Both the position numbers and the translations under genes were made by a program. A model generated the notes under the pieces. It worked only from the letters and a program-made list of their open reading frames with translations, did not search any database and was not told where the DNA came from. A DNA stretch of 64,000 nt from JADHLJ01 sp038118725 (GTDB taxonomy: Bacteria > Pseudomonadota > Alphaproteobacteria > Thalassobaculales > Thalassobaculaceae). Positions 43,118 through 51,446 of the stretch are shown in pieces (position 1 is the first letter of the stretch; every line of letters starts with the position of its first letter). The stretch lies in assembly GCA_038118725.1 (NCBI GenBank), contig JAYOIK010000008.1, positions 1 through 64,000 of the forward strand, in the 5' to 3' direction.

Positions 43118-43678
43118 CTATTCAGCGGCCTGGTTGGCCCCGAGTTCCAACGCCGCGTCTTCCATGTCGAGCTGCATGACGTCGTTGAACTTATTGAAGA
43201 AAGTGCAAAGCGTGATGCGCAAGGTCAGCTCGACGATCTGCTCCTCGCTGAAATGATCGCGCAGCCGGTCGAACAGCGTGTCCCGAACCCTGTTGTGGTC
43301 TCGGGTGACCTGAGCGGCGTAGTCCCGCACCAGACGATCCACCTCGTCCAGGCCCGGACAATCCGGCTCCAGGATCGCCGCGACTGTTTCCGAGGAAAGT
43401 CCATGGGCCATCAGCTTTGGGCCGTGATGGGCGACACAATAATCGCACTTGTTGATTTCAGAGACCGTGACGATGGCGATCTCGAGATAGCGCTTATCGA
43501 GGATCGGGTTATCCGACATCTCCAGGAGCATGCCCATGACGTGCCGAAGCGCGATCGGGCGATGCGCGAAGACCTTCACCTGATTGAGGAAGGGGCCGTA
43601 CTCGGTTGCATAGCGCTGATAGATCGGCTTGGCGTCGTCCGGAACCTCGTCAATCTCAACATCACGCACCCGGGCCAT
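43118..43678 (-). CDS. Carboxymuconolactone decarboxylase/AhpD-like (CMD) domain protein
   Basis: A 186-residue all-helical CMD protein. The redox motif CDYC followed by VAHHG lies at about residues 77-85, in a KCDYCVAHHGPKLMA setting, as in AhpD-type peroxidase-related proteins. ATG 43678 has a GGAGG site; an upstream TTG start would be read through that site and is not used. The stop of the ATP-grasp gene lies 12 bp upstream, implying co-transcription with it. It may recycle an oxidised partner or detoxify peroxide; no pca genes are adjacent, so a decarboxylase role is unlikely. Confidence 0.85.
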   Translation of the reverse strand: MARVRDVEIDEVPDDAKPIYQRYATEYGPFLNQVKVFAHRPIALRHVMGMLLEMSDNPILDKRYLEIAIVTVSEINKCDYCVAHHGPKLMAHGLSSETVAAILEPDCPGLDEVDRLVRDYAAQVTRDHNRVRDTLFDRLRDHFSEEQIVELTLRITLCTFFNKFNDVMQLDMEDAALELGANQAAE

Positions 43679-43690
43679 GGGATCCTCCAA

Positions 43691-44623
43691 TCAGGCCGCG
43701 AGACGGCCATAAGTTCTGTTTCGCTCGGCGATCAGATAATCGACCAGCGCTTGAGGCGCGTCACGACCCGCGGCGGCCTCGGCGGCGGCATTGTAGTTCG
43801 TATTCGTGTTCACGTCATAGACATATGGCGTCCCGTCGGCTCCGGTCGCGAACTCGATACCCGCGATTTCGATGCCATTAACCGCCAGGAAACGCTCCAG
43901 GCGTGCCTTGAACACCGGATCGATCTCGTCGATGACTGTGAAACTCGGCGCCGGCGGGCCACCTTCGACGGCGCACACATCGGCGGGGCACAGCTCGAAC
44001 CCCATGGTCGTGTCGATCTTGACGGCATAGTGGAATCCGCCACCGATGAACTCGGCCCGGGTGATGGTGCCGTCCAGGGGGCGGATATACCGCTGAAACA
44101 AGGTGATGCCGTCGACCGATGGCGCGAGACCGTCGCCGAGGATCAACTCCCGCAGAGTGCTGAGATCCACGTGGAGCTTCACGCCCAAGCCCTTGCCGCC
44201 CCGATTCGGCTTGACGATGACGGGACCGGGGGCGAAGGCGGCAACCGCGTCCAGGGCTTGTTCAACGCCGACGGCGGCGATGGTGCGCGGAACGGCAACC
44301 CCACACGCGCCGAGGCGGGTGAGCTGGGCGGATTTGTTCACCTCGAGCTGAAGCGCCCGCGACGCGTTCACGACCCGGCGGCCATGATCTTCCAACCAGG
44401 CCAGCACAACGCTGGTCAGTTCCGGAGAATAGCGATGGCCGCGGGTATGCGAAGACGCGCTCATCCGATTGTAGAAGACCCCCTCCGGCGGCGGTGACGA
44501 CAGATCTATGCCCCGCTCAACCAGATTCCACTCCTCGAAAGCCACCCCGCGCGCCTTGAACGCGCGGGCAAAGGGCGGAAGCCATTCGGGGTTCTCGTGC
44601 AGAACGAAAATATCGGCGCTCAT
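43691..44623 (-). CDS. ATP-grasp ligase, RimK-like
   Basis: A 310-residue ATP-dependent carboxylate-amine ligase-like protein. The ATP-grasp core includes SAQLTRLGACGVAVPRTI (about 95-112), PVIVKPNRGGKGLGV (about 132-146) with the P-loop glycines, and IEFATGADGTPYVYDVNTNTNYN (in part) with the Mg-binding Asp-Asn at the C-terminal end. It resembles RimK/LysX-type amino-acid ligases; the substrate is unknown. It starts from ATG 44623 and is followed closely by the CMD gene. It faces a GMC oxidoreductase across a 302-bp spacer with a palindrome. Confidence 0.8.
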   Translation of the reverse strand: MSADIFVLHENPEWLPPFARAFKARGVAFEEWNLVERGIDLSSPPPEGVFYNRMSASSHTRGHRYSPELTSVVLAWLEDHGRRVVNASRALQLEVNKSAQLTRLGACGVAVPRTIAAVGVEQALDAVAAFAPGPVIVKPNRGGKGLGVKLHVDLSTLRELILGDGLAPSVDGITLFQRYIRPLDGTITRAEFIGGGFHYAVKIDTTMGFELCPADVCAVEGGPPAPSFTVIDEIDPVFKARLERFLAVNGIEIAGIEFATGADGTPYVYDVNTNTNYNAAAEAAAGRDAPQALVDYLIAERNRTYGRLAA

Positions 44624-44925
44624 GGTCTGCCTCCGTGGCGTTCGGGATAACGGATCAACAAGGATATGAGAATTAGTGGATTGAAAAAGAAGGATAAAAA
44701 TAGCCCTCCAAGAAGTTAGAACGCTCTGTTTCCGGGTTATCGGACCGAAGTCCGATCCGTTCTCGCGCCTGCAAGCCAGGGAACGAAATTGCTTCGCGGT
44801 CGACACACCCGCGACCGGGTTACCCAGATCGCAGCACGTGCGTGGTAACGCGCGCGCGAGCGCAGAGCTCGGTTCTAGACATGCCCGCCTGTGATATTTT
44901 GCTCCGACAAAGTGGGAGGCGCGCC
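44624..44925. other. 302-bp divergent intergenic region with one palindrome
   Basis: No gene is supported. A perfect palindrome ATCGGAC-CGAA-GTCCGAT occurs at 44739-44756 and may be an operator for one of the divergent genes. The left part is relatively A/T-rich, as expected for a promoter. Confidence 0.6.
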
Positions 44926-46566
44926 ATGGCTGACAGTTTTGACTATGTGATCGTCGGCGCCGGATCGGCTGGATGCATTCTAGCCAACCGGCTTACCGCG
45001 AACGGCAAATACAGCGTGTGTCTGTTGGAAGCGGGACCACCGGACTGGAACCCCTTTATCCACATCCCCGCGGGCTTCATCAAAACCCTGGCGAACCCCA
45101 ACGTGAACTGGATGTTCCAGGCCGAGCCCAGTCATTGGACAGGTGGCCGGGTAATCGACGTACCCCGCGGCAAGACCCTCGGTGGCTCCAGCTCGATCAA
45201 CGGCCATATCTACAATCGCGGCCAGCGGATGGACTATGACAGCTGGGCCCAGCGGGGCAACCGCGGCTGGGGTTATGCGGATGTCCTGCCCTATTTCAAG
45301 CGCTGCGAGCAAAGGATTGGCGAAGGCGACGACACCTTCCGCGGTCGCCAGGGCAATCTTCAGGTCACGGATCTGAACTATACCCATCCGTTCTGCGAGA
45401 TTTTCATGGACGGCGCGGCGGAACTCGGCATCCCGCGCAACAAGGACTATAACGGCGAGCGTCAGGAAGGGATCTCCTACGTTCAGCGCACCACACACAA
45501 GCGGCGGCGGGTCAGCACGGCGCGGGCCTTTCTGAAGCCGGCGCGCGGGCGGGCGAACCTGACCGTGCGCACCAACGCCTTCGCGACCCGGATCCTTCTC
45601 GACGGCAAGCGCGCGGTGGGCGTCGCCTATTCCAAGGGTGGGCGCGGCGGCAAGGCCATGGAGGTGCGCGCCAATCGCGAGGTGATTCTTTCGGGCGGCA
45701 CGATCAACTCCCCCCAGCTGCTTCACGTATCCGGCATCGGTCCCTCGGCCCTGCTGAACGAGCTTGGGATCGAGGTTCTTCATGATCTGCCCGGGGTCGG
45801 CGAGAACCTGCGGGACCACTACGCGCCCCGGTTCAGCGCCCGTGTTCAGAACATTGAAACCATCAACGAACGCGCCAAGGGCCTACGCCTGGCGGGCGAG
45901 ATCGTGAAGTACTTCACCGGCGGCAAGAGCATCGTCAATCTCAACCCCTCGATGGTCTACGGGTTCTGGCACACCGATCCGGCGGTCAAGAGCAATGACG
46001 TGCAGTTCATTTTCACGCCGGCGAGCTACAAGCTCGGCGCCCATGGGGTGCTGGCGGACTATCCGGGCTTCACCGTGGCCGCGTGGCAACATCGACCGGA
46101 GAGCCTCGGCTATGTCCGGGCGCGCTCGGCCGACCCGTTCGATAAGCCGGTCATTCAACCGAATTATCTTGATGCCGAGGAAGATCGCCGCGTCACCGTC
46201 GAGGCCATGAAACTGGCGCGCAAGCTGATGCATACCGACGCCATGAAGCCCTATCTCGGCGAAGAGGAGTATCCCGGCGCGGATATTCAAAGCGACAACG
46301 AACTTCTGGAGGCCGCCCGCCATTGGGGCAGCACGACTTATCATGTGATGGGCACTTGCCGGATGGGGCCGGACAGTGATCCGACAGCCGTCGTCGACGA
46401 TGCGCTCAAGGTAAAGGGTCTCGATGCACTCCGGGTCATCGACGCCTCGATCATGCCGACAATGCTCTCGGCCAACCTGAACGCCGGCGCGATGATGATC
46501 GGCGAAAAGGGCTCGGACCTGGTGCTTGGAGAAAACCCGCTCGATCCGATTATCGTGCCCGATTAG
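44926..46566 (+). CDS. GMC-family FAD oxidoreductase (choline-dehydrogenase-like), paralogue 1
   Basis: A 546-residue glucose-methanol-choline oxidoreductase. The FAD motif VIVGAGSAGCILA is at about residues 8-20, GKTLGGSSSINGHIYNRG (about 84-101) is the family signature, and the C-terminal catalytic His is in TTYHVMGTCRMGPDSDPTAVV (in part, about 476-496). ATG 44926 has a GGGAGG site. It most likely oxidises a primary alcohol with electrons passed to the membrane chain. A second GMC gene lies at 51447. The paired MscS channel follows on the same strand. Confidence 0.9.
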   Translation: MADSFDYVIVGAGSAGCILANRLTANGKYSVCLLEAGPPDWNPFIHIPAGFIKTLANPNVNWMFQAEPSHWTGGRVIDVPRGKTLGGSSSINGHIYNRGQRMDYDSWAQRGNRGWGYADVLPYFKRCEQRIGEGDDTFRGRQGNLQVTDLNYTHPFCEIFMDGAAELGIPRNKDYNGERQEGISYVQRTTHKRRRVSTARAFLKPARGRANLTVRTNAFATRILLDGKRAVGVAYSKGGRGGKAMEVRANREVILSGGTINSPQLLHVSGIGPSALLNELGIEVLHDLPGVGENLRDHYAPRFSARVQNIETINERAKGLRLAGEIVKYFTGGKSIVNLNPSMVYGFWHTDPAVKSNDVQFIFTPASYKLGAHGVLADYPGFTVAAWQHRPESLGYVRARSADPFDKPVIQPNYLDAEEDRRVTVEAMKLARKLMHTDAMKPYLGEEEYPGADIQSDNELLEAARHWGSTTYHVMGTCRMGPDSDPTAVVDDALKVKGLDALRVIDASIMPTMLSANLNAGAMMIGEKGSDLVLGENPLDPIIVPD

Positions 46567-46672
46567 ATGCCACGAGTTACGGGTTCGCCAAAGGCTCCGA
46601 CTGGCCTATTATTGGTCAGAGCTCGGTTCCGTCGGCCCGAGCGTGCCCTTGAACCCGAACGGGAATGAGATC

Positions 46673-48922
46673 TTGCGTGGCCTGATCCGATTTTTAGGCA
46701 TGATGTCGGTACTGTTCGCCATTGGCGTATGGTGCACGGGCGAGGCGGTCGCGCAGGTTTCCGATGCCACCCCCGAAACGAAACTCGCGAACAAGGAAGC
46801 CATCGACAAGCTCGTCGAAACCTTGCGGGACGAGGCTAGGCGCGATGAACTCATCAAGCATCTGCAAGCCCTGCACGCTTCGATGCCGGGAACGAACGAC
46901 GGCTCGGAAAGCACCACGGACAGTGACCTGGATGGACATCTCGCCGCCGTTGCCGACCAGCAAACCGAACGGCTTTTGAACATCGCGCAGAACGTCGCCA
47001 AAGCCTTCGCGGAGGTCCTGAACCTCCCGAATTGGTTCAACAAGCAGATAACCGACCAGGCCCGACGGGACTTTTGGCTCGAGGCCTTCACCGGCGGTCT
47101 GGTACTGCCGATACTCGTGGCCCTGCTGGCGCGCTGGATTTCCGCGCGGATGCTCGGCGGCGCGACCAGGAGATTACGCGATAACGTGCCCGAGGATCTC
47201 AAGGGCCGGATTTTCACGGGCGTCGCGCGCGGCGTGCTGGAACTCGCCATGGTCGCCGCGGTCCTGGCCGCGGGCTATGCCGCGCTTACCTTGCTGGACC
47301 GTTCGCCACAGTCGCGCCAGATCGCGGAGACCGTCATTCAAGCCATCGCGGCGGCAACCGCGATCGGCGTTGCCGCGCGCCTGATATTGGCTCCACACGC
47401 CGAAGCCCTGCGCCCGCTGCCGCTCGCCTCGGTGACATCGGCCTATCTTTATTTATGGATCACGCGTCTGGCCTGGGTCGGCACGATCGGTTTCGCGCTC
47501 TCTCACATCGCCGTGCCGCTTGGCGCGAGCGGCGCCGGAGCACGCGCGATCGCGGTTCTCTCCGCCGTGATCTTCGCCGGCTTGGTGATCGTTCTGATCA
47601 TGCAAACCCGGGACCCCGTTGCGGCCTGGATTCGCGGCGAGAATGCCGGCGTGACCCGGCGGCGAGGCGCCGATATCTGGCATGTTCTGGCCCTGCTCTA
47701 CGTCGTGATGGTGTTCGGCGTTTTCGTGTCCGGAGAGAAGAACGGCTTCCTCTATCTCGTCAAGGCCTCCGGCGTCAGCGCCGGCGCGCTGATCGCGGCA
47801 ATCGTCGTATCCTTACTCTTGGACCGGCTTCTGGCGCGGGTTTTCGCCCTGGACCCGGAACTTGATGCTCGATTCCCAGGCCTGCGCGAACGCAGCAACC
47901 TGTACAGGCCCGTTTTGAAGCGGGTTATCGACGTTCTACTCGGTATCGGCGTCGTCATCGCGGTCCTCGTGGGCTGGGATATCGGCTTGTTGGACGCACT
48001 GCCCGCGGGCTGGCGCGGCGCGGTCCTGAAGAGCAGCGGCACGATCCTCTTTGTCATCTTGGCCAGCGTTCTGGCTTGGGAACTGGCGTCCGGCGCCATC
48101 GCCCGGGCATTGACGGTGGTGACCGTCGACGGCGTCGCGCAGGGACCGGGTAGCCGCGCCAAGACCCTGCTGCCCCTGCTGAGACGGGCGATCCTGATCG
48201 CCCTGGTGATCTTCTCGGGACTGATCATTCTGGCCGAGATCGGTGTCCAGATCGCCCCGCTATTGGCCGGCGCGGGCGTGGTAGGACTGGCGATCGGTTT
48301 CGGCTCGCAGGCCCTGGTCCGAGATGTGATCACCGGTCTTTTCATCCTGATCGAGGACACGATCGCGGTGGGAGACTACGTCACCGTCGGTGGCCATTCC
48401 GGCGTGGTCGAGGATCTGTCGATCCGCACGATCAAGCTGCGTGACGTCGCCGGCACGGTGCATATCGTTCCCTTCGGGGACGTAACGACGGTGGAAAACT
48501 TCGCCAAGGACTTCGCCTTCGCGGTTCTGGACGTGGGCGTCGGCTATAGCGAGGACACCGACGTCGTTTCAGCGGTCCTGGCCGAAATCGGTGAGGAAGT
48601 CCTCCAGGACGAGGTCTACAAGGAACGGATCCTTTCGCCGCTCGAGATCATGGGCGTGCACGAACTCGGCGACAGCGCGGTCGTCGTCCGCGCACGCGTC
48701 AAGACCAAGCCGATGATGCAATGGAGCGTCCGCAGGGAGTTTCAGCGCCGTATCAAACATCGCTTCGATGCCCTCGGCATCGAGATCCCGTTCCCGCATC
48801 AGACGGTCTATTTCGGCGAAAAGAAAGAGTCGACGCCGGAGCTGGAGCGCTATCGCGGCGTTTCGACCCAAACAACGGCCCGACACGCGGACGGATCTGG
48901 AGCCGACACTGGCCCGCAATAG
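46673..48922 (+). CDS. MscS-family mechanosensitive ion channel (long form)
   Basis: A ~749-residue inner-membrane channel with a periplasmic N-terminal part (coiled region rich in Glu and Lys, about 45-100) and about ten transmembrane helices. The MscS core is at about residues 515-600: LLAGAGVVGLAIGFGSQALVRDVITGLFILIED (in part) is the pore helix and its link, and GDYVTVGGHSGVVEDLSIRTIKLRD (in part) starts the cytoplasmic beta-domain. A signal-like start RGLIRFLGMMSVLFAIGV follows the TTG at 46673, which is preferred because the longer frame overlaps the GMC gene; the start remains uncertain. It relieves osmotic stress. Confidence 0.85.
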   Translation: MRGLIRFLGMMSVLFAIGVWCTGEAVAQVSDATPETKLANKEAIDKLVETLRDEARRDELIKHLQALHASMPGTNDGSESTTDSDLDGHLAAVADQQTERLLNIAQNVAKAFAEVLNLPNWFNKQITDQARRDFWLEAFTGGLVLPILVALLARWISARMLGGATRRLRDNVPEDLKGRIFTGVARGVLELAMVAAVLAAGYAALTLLDRSPQSRQIAETVIQAIAAATAIGVAARLILAPHAEALRPLPLASVTSAYLYLWITRLAWVGTIGFALSHIAVPLGASGAGARAIAVLSAVIFAGLVIVLIMQTRDPVAAWIRGENAGVTRRRGADIWHVLALLYVVMVFGVFVSGEKNGFLYLVKASGVSAGALIAAIVVSLLLDRLLARVFALDPELDARFPGLRERSNLYRPVLKRVIDVLLGIGVVIAVLVGWDIGLLDALPAGWRGAVLKSSGTILFVILASVLAWELASGAIARALTVVTVDGVAQGPGSRAKTLLPLLRRAILIALVIFSGLIILAEIGVQIAPLLAGAGVVGLAIGFGSQALVRDVITGLFILIEDTIAVGDYVTVGGHSGVVEDLSIRTIKLRDVAGTVHIVPFGDVTTVENFAKDFAFAVLDVGVGYSEDTDVVSAVLAEIGEEVLQDEVYKERILSPLEIMGVHELGDSAVVVRARVKTKPMMQWSVRREFQRRIKHRFDALGIEIPFPHQTVYFGEKKESTPELERYRGVSTQTTARHADGSGADTGPQ

Positions 48923-48952
48923 GCCGGCGGCGCAAAGGGGGGATGGATAATC

Positions 48953-49771
48953 ATGAAACGCCTACTGCTTCCCGCCGCCACGGAGGGGGTTCGCTTTCTG
49001 CCATACGGGACGGCCATGTCGGTCGCCTCGGCCTTCGAGGCGGAGCTTCGGGTACAGCTCTATCAACCGCGCACCGATGATCATGTCGTGGACCCGATGA
49101 GCTGGGGCCTGACCAGCTACGCCTGCCCGGAAGGCGCGATCGCCGGCGAGGTCGAACGCGCGCAAGCCACCGTCGAGTCGTGTCTGGACGAACTAGAGCT
49201 CGGCTCAGGGAAGCCCCGCTTCACGGTAAAGGATCAGCCCCTGACATCCTGGCGCGAATTGGGACGGGTCTCGCGCGTCTACGATATGTCCATCGTATCG
49301 CGCGAGGCGCTGGCCGAGAACGCGGCGACCGCGATGGAGCAACTGCTGTTCGATAGCGGACGCCCAATGCTGCTCTCGCCCCATGACTGGCAGGGCCCGG
49401 TCGGCGAATCCATCGCGATCGCCTGGAACCGGAGCAGCGAGACATCCCGTCTGGTAAGCCATGCCATGGACCTGCTGCGCCAGGCCCGCGAGGTTCATGT
49501 AATCGCCATCGAGGACTGGTTCGTGGACGGCCCCGACGGCGCCGCGCTGCGCGACTATCTCGCGGCCAACGACGTGCCGGTGCATCTGCACGCCACGGGC
49601 AAGGCGAAGAACGAGTTCGGCTATCAGATCCTGCTCGAAACCCAGAACGTCGGCGCCGATCTGTTGCTCAAGGGCGCCTATACCCAGAGCCGCATCACCC
49701 AGGTGATGTTCGGTGGCGCGACCCGGGATATCCTGCGCGAGGCGCGCCTGCCGGTCCTCCTGGCACACTGA
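48953..49771 (+). CDS. Universal-stress-protein-like protein (two-half)
   Basis: A 272-residue protein with the USP fold in tandem. The N-terminal half starts MKRLLLPAATEGVRFLPYGTAM, and the C-terminal half has ESIAIAWNRSSETSRLVSHAM (in part, about 146-166) and ends with GGATRDILREARLPVLLAH, the typical USP nucleotide-binding tail (G-x-x-x-x-x-ILREA-PVLL). It starts 30 bp after the mechanosensitive channel. Likely a stress-responsive ATP-binding protein. Co-transcription with mscS is suggested by spacing but unproven. Confidence 0.82.
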   Translation: MKRLLLPAATEGVRFLPYGTAMSVASAFEAELRVQLYQPRTDDHVVDPMSWGLTSYACPEGAIAGEVERAQATVESCLDELELGSGKPRFTVKDQPLTSWRELGRVSRVYDMSIVSREALAENAATAMEQLLFDSGRPMLLSPHDWQGPVGESIAIAWNRSSETSRLVSHAMDLLRQAREVHVIAIEDWFVDGPDGAALRDYLAANDVPVHLHATGKAKNEFGYQILLETQNVGADLLLKGAYTQSRITQVMFGGATRDILREARLPVLLAH

Positions 49772-49804
49772 TCCAGTATTGTCTTCGAATGACGGGAGTT
49801 TCCA

Positions 49805-50434
49805 ATGCGTCTGGTTATCGCCAGCCCAAGCCCCTACGCCCGCAAGGCCCGGGTGGTTCTGAACGAGAAAGCGATCGATCACGAAATCGTCATGGATCTC
49901 CCCTGGGCGCCCGGCACCGTCGCGCCGGCGAATAATCCGCTCGGCAAGATACCGATCCTGCTGCTGGATGACGGCGAGGCTATCCATGACAGCTCCGTCA
50001 TCGTCCAATATCTGGAACTTGTTCACCCCGAGCCGCCACTGCTGCCCGCCGACCCGATGGGACGGCTAGAGCATCGCAAGATCGAGGTACTGGCCGACGG
50101 CATTTGCGACGCGATCGTGCTGACGGCCTTGGAAGGCAATCGCGAGCCCGAGCTGCGAAGCGTCGACTGGGTCGAGCGGCAGCGCGCCAAGATCGTCGCC
50201 GGCCTCGAAAGGCTATCGGCGTTGTTGGGCGACAAGGATTGGTTCCTGGACGACCGAATGGGCATCGCCGACATCGCGTCGGCCTGCGCGCTCGGCTATA
50301 TCGGGGTCAGGGCTGGCTCCATCGAGTGGCGCGACAAGCACCCCAATCTCGCCGCCTTCTCCGACCGCATGGAAGCGCGGCCGTCGTTCAAGATCAGCGT
50401 GCCGTACTCGCAGCCGATTCCACGGTTCCGCTAA
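49805..50434 (+). CDS. Glutathione S-transferase family protein
   Basis: A 209-residue GST with a thioredoxin-like N-terminal domain (MRLVIASPSPYARKARVVL) with a Ser-containing active site, cis-Pro near the KIPILLLDDGEAIHDSSVI stretch (about 40-58), and an all-helical C-terminal domain including MGIADIASACALGYI (about 153-167). The Ser-Pro-Tyr-Ala N-terminus resembles beta/eta-class bacterial GSTs. It starts 33 bp after the stress protein. The GSH-dependent substrate is not evident. Confidence 0.88.
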   Translation: MRLVIASPSPYARKARVVLNEKAIDHEIVMDLPWAPGTVAPANNPLGKIPILLLDDGEAIHDSSVIVQYLELVHPEPPLLPADPMGRLEHRKIEVLADGICDAIVLTALEGNREPELRSVDWVERQRAKIVAGLERLSALLGDKDWFLDDRMGIADIASACALGYIGVRAGSIEWRDKHPNLAAFSDRMEARPSFKISVPYSQPIPRFR

Positions 50435-50526
50435 AACACCCACGAGCTTCTCTTCACCTCGCGCCCCGTCGACGGCGGTGCTAACCTCTTGTGCAAGAAT
50501 AACCGACGGCTTTGGGAGGATTGGAC

Positions 50527-51405
50527 ATGCACAAACTTGGAAACCTGGAAATCCGGCGCGTGGTCGAAAGCGAAGTGCCGATTTTCGAGGTGCAATCCTT
50601 CTTTCCGCAATGCGACATGGCGGTGGTCGAAAAACACCGGGACTGGCTGATGCCCCGGTTTATCGATCCCGAGACCATGATGGTCACGCTTTGCATCCAG
50701 TCCTATGTGATCAAGACCGAGCATCACAACATCCTGGTCGATACCTGTGTCGGAAACCACAAGGAGCGTCCGGCGCGGCCGAGCTGGCATATGCAGGACC
50801 TGCCCTATCTCAAGACACTCGCGGACGCGGGCGTCAGCGCCGAGGAGATCGATTTCGTGCTCTGTACGCATCTGCATGTCGATCACGTCGGCTGGAATAC
50901 CAAGCTGGTCGATGGCCGGTGGGTGCCGACCTTCCCGAACGCGAAATACATCTTCTCGCGCAAGGAATACGAGACCTGGAAATCGCGCTACGACAACAAG
51001 GAGAACGTGCCGGTTCCCCAGGTTTTCGAGGATAGCGTGCTTCCCATCGTCCAGGCCGGACAGGCGATGATTGTCGAGGATGATCACCAGATCGACGACG
51101 GCATGTGGATCGAGCCGTCGCCCGGCCACACGCCCGGCCATGTGATGCTCAACCTGAAATCCGGTGACGAGACGGCCCTGATGACCGGAGACGTCATCCA
51201 CCATCCCCTGCAACTGATACGCCCGGAATGGTCGTGTCGGGCCTGCGAAAACCCGGATCAGTCCGCCAAGACCCGGATCGCCATGTTGGAGCGCGTCGCC
51301 GACAGCGATACCCTGCTGTGTCCGGCGCATTTCGCCTCGCCGACCATGGGCCATGTGCTCTCCGAGCCGGGCGATGGTTTCCGTTATCGGATGCTGGGCG
51401 AATAA
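50527..51405 (+). CDS. MBL-fold metallo-hydrolase
   Basis: A 292-residue metallo-beta-lactamase-fold protein. The metal site THLHVDHVGW is at 114-123; further ligands are in PGHTPGHVML (His near 205) and TGDVIHH (Asp and His near 222-226). It belongs to the AttM/lactonase-like MBL class by pattern, but the substrate is unknown. The ATG at 50527 has a GGGAGG site; a TTG five codons earlier is inside that site. It precedes the second GMC gene by 41 bp. Confidence 0.88.
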   Translation: MHKLGNLEIRRVVESEVPIFEVQSFFPQCDMAVVEKHRDWLMPRFIDPETMMVTLCIQSYVIKTEHHNILVDTCVGNHKERPARPSWHMQDLPYLKTLADAGVSAEEIDFVLCTHLHVDHVGWNTKLVDGRWVPTFPNAKYIFSRKEYETWKSRYDNKENVPVPQVFEDSVLPIVQAGQAMIVEDDHQIDDGMWIEPSPGHTPGHVMLNLKSGDETALMTGDVIHHPLQLIRPEWSCRACENPDQSAKTRIAMLERVADSDTLLCPAHFASPTMGHVLSEPGDGFRYRMLGE

Positions 51406-51446
51406 GGGCCGGGTCTCCGGCGAGGCATCTCCGGTGGAAACTCGAC

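Noticed and set aside
46526..46672. Longer N-terminus for the MscS protein inside the GMC gene
   Set aside because: It would overlap the GMC coding end and has no signal or channel features; the hydrophobic start begins after TTG 46673.
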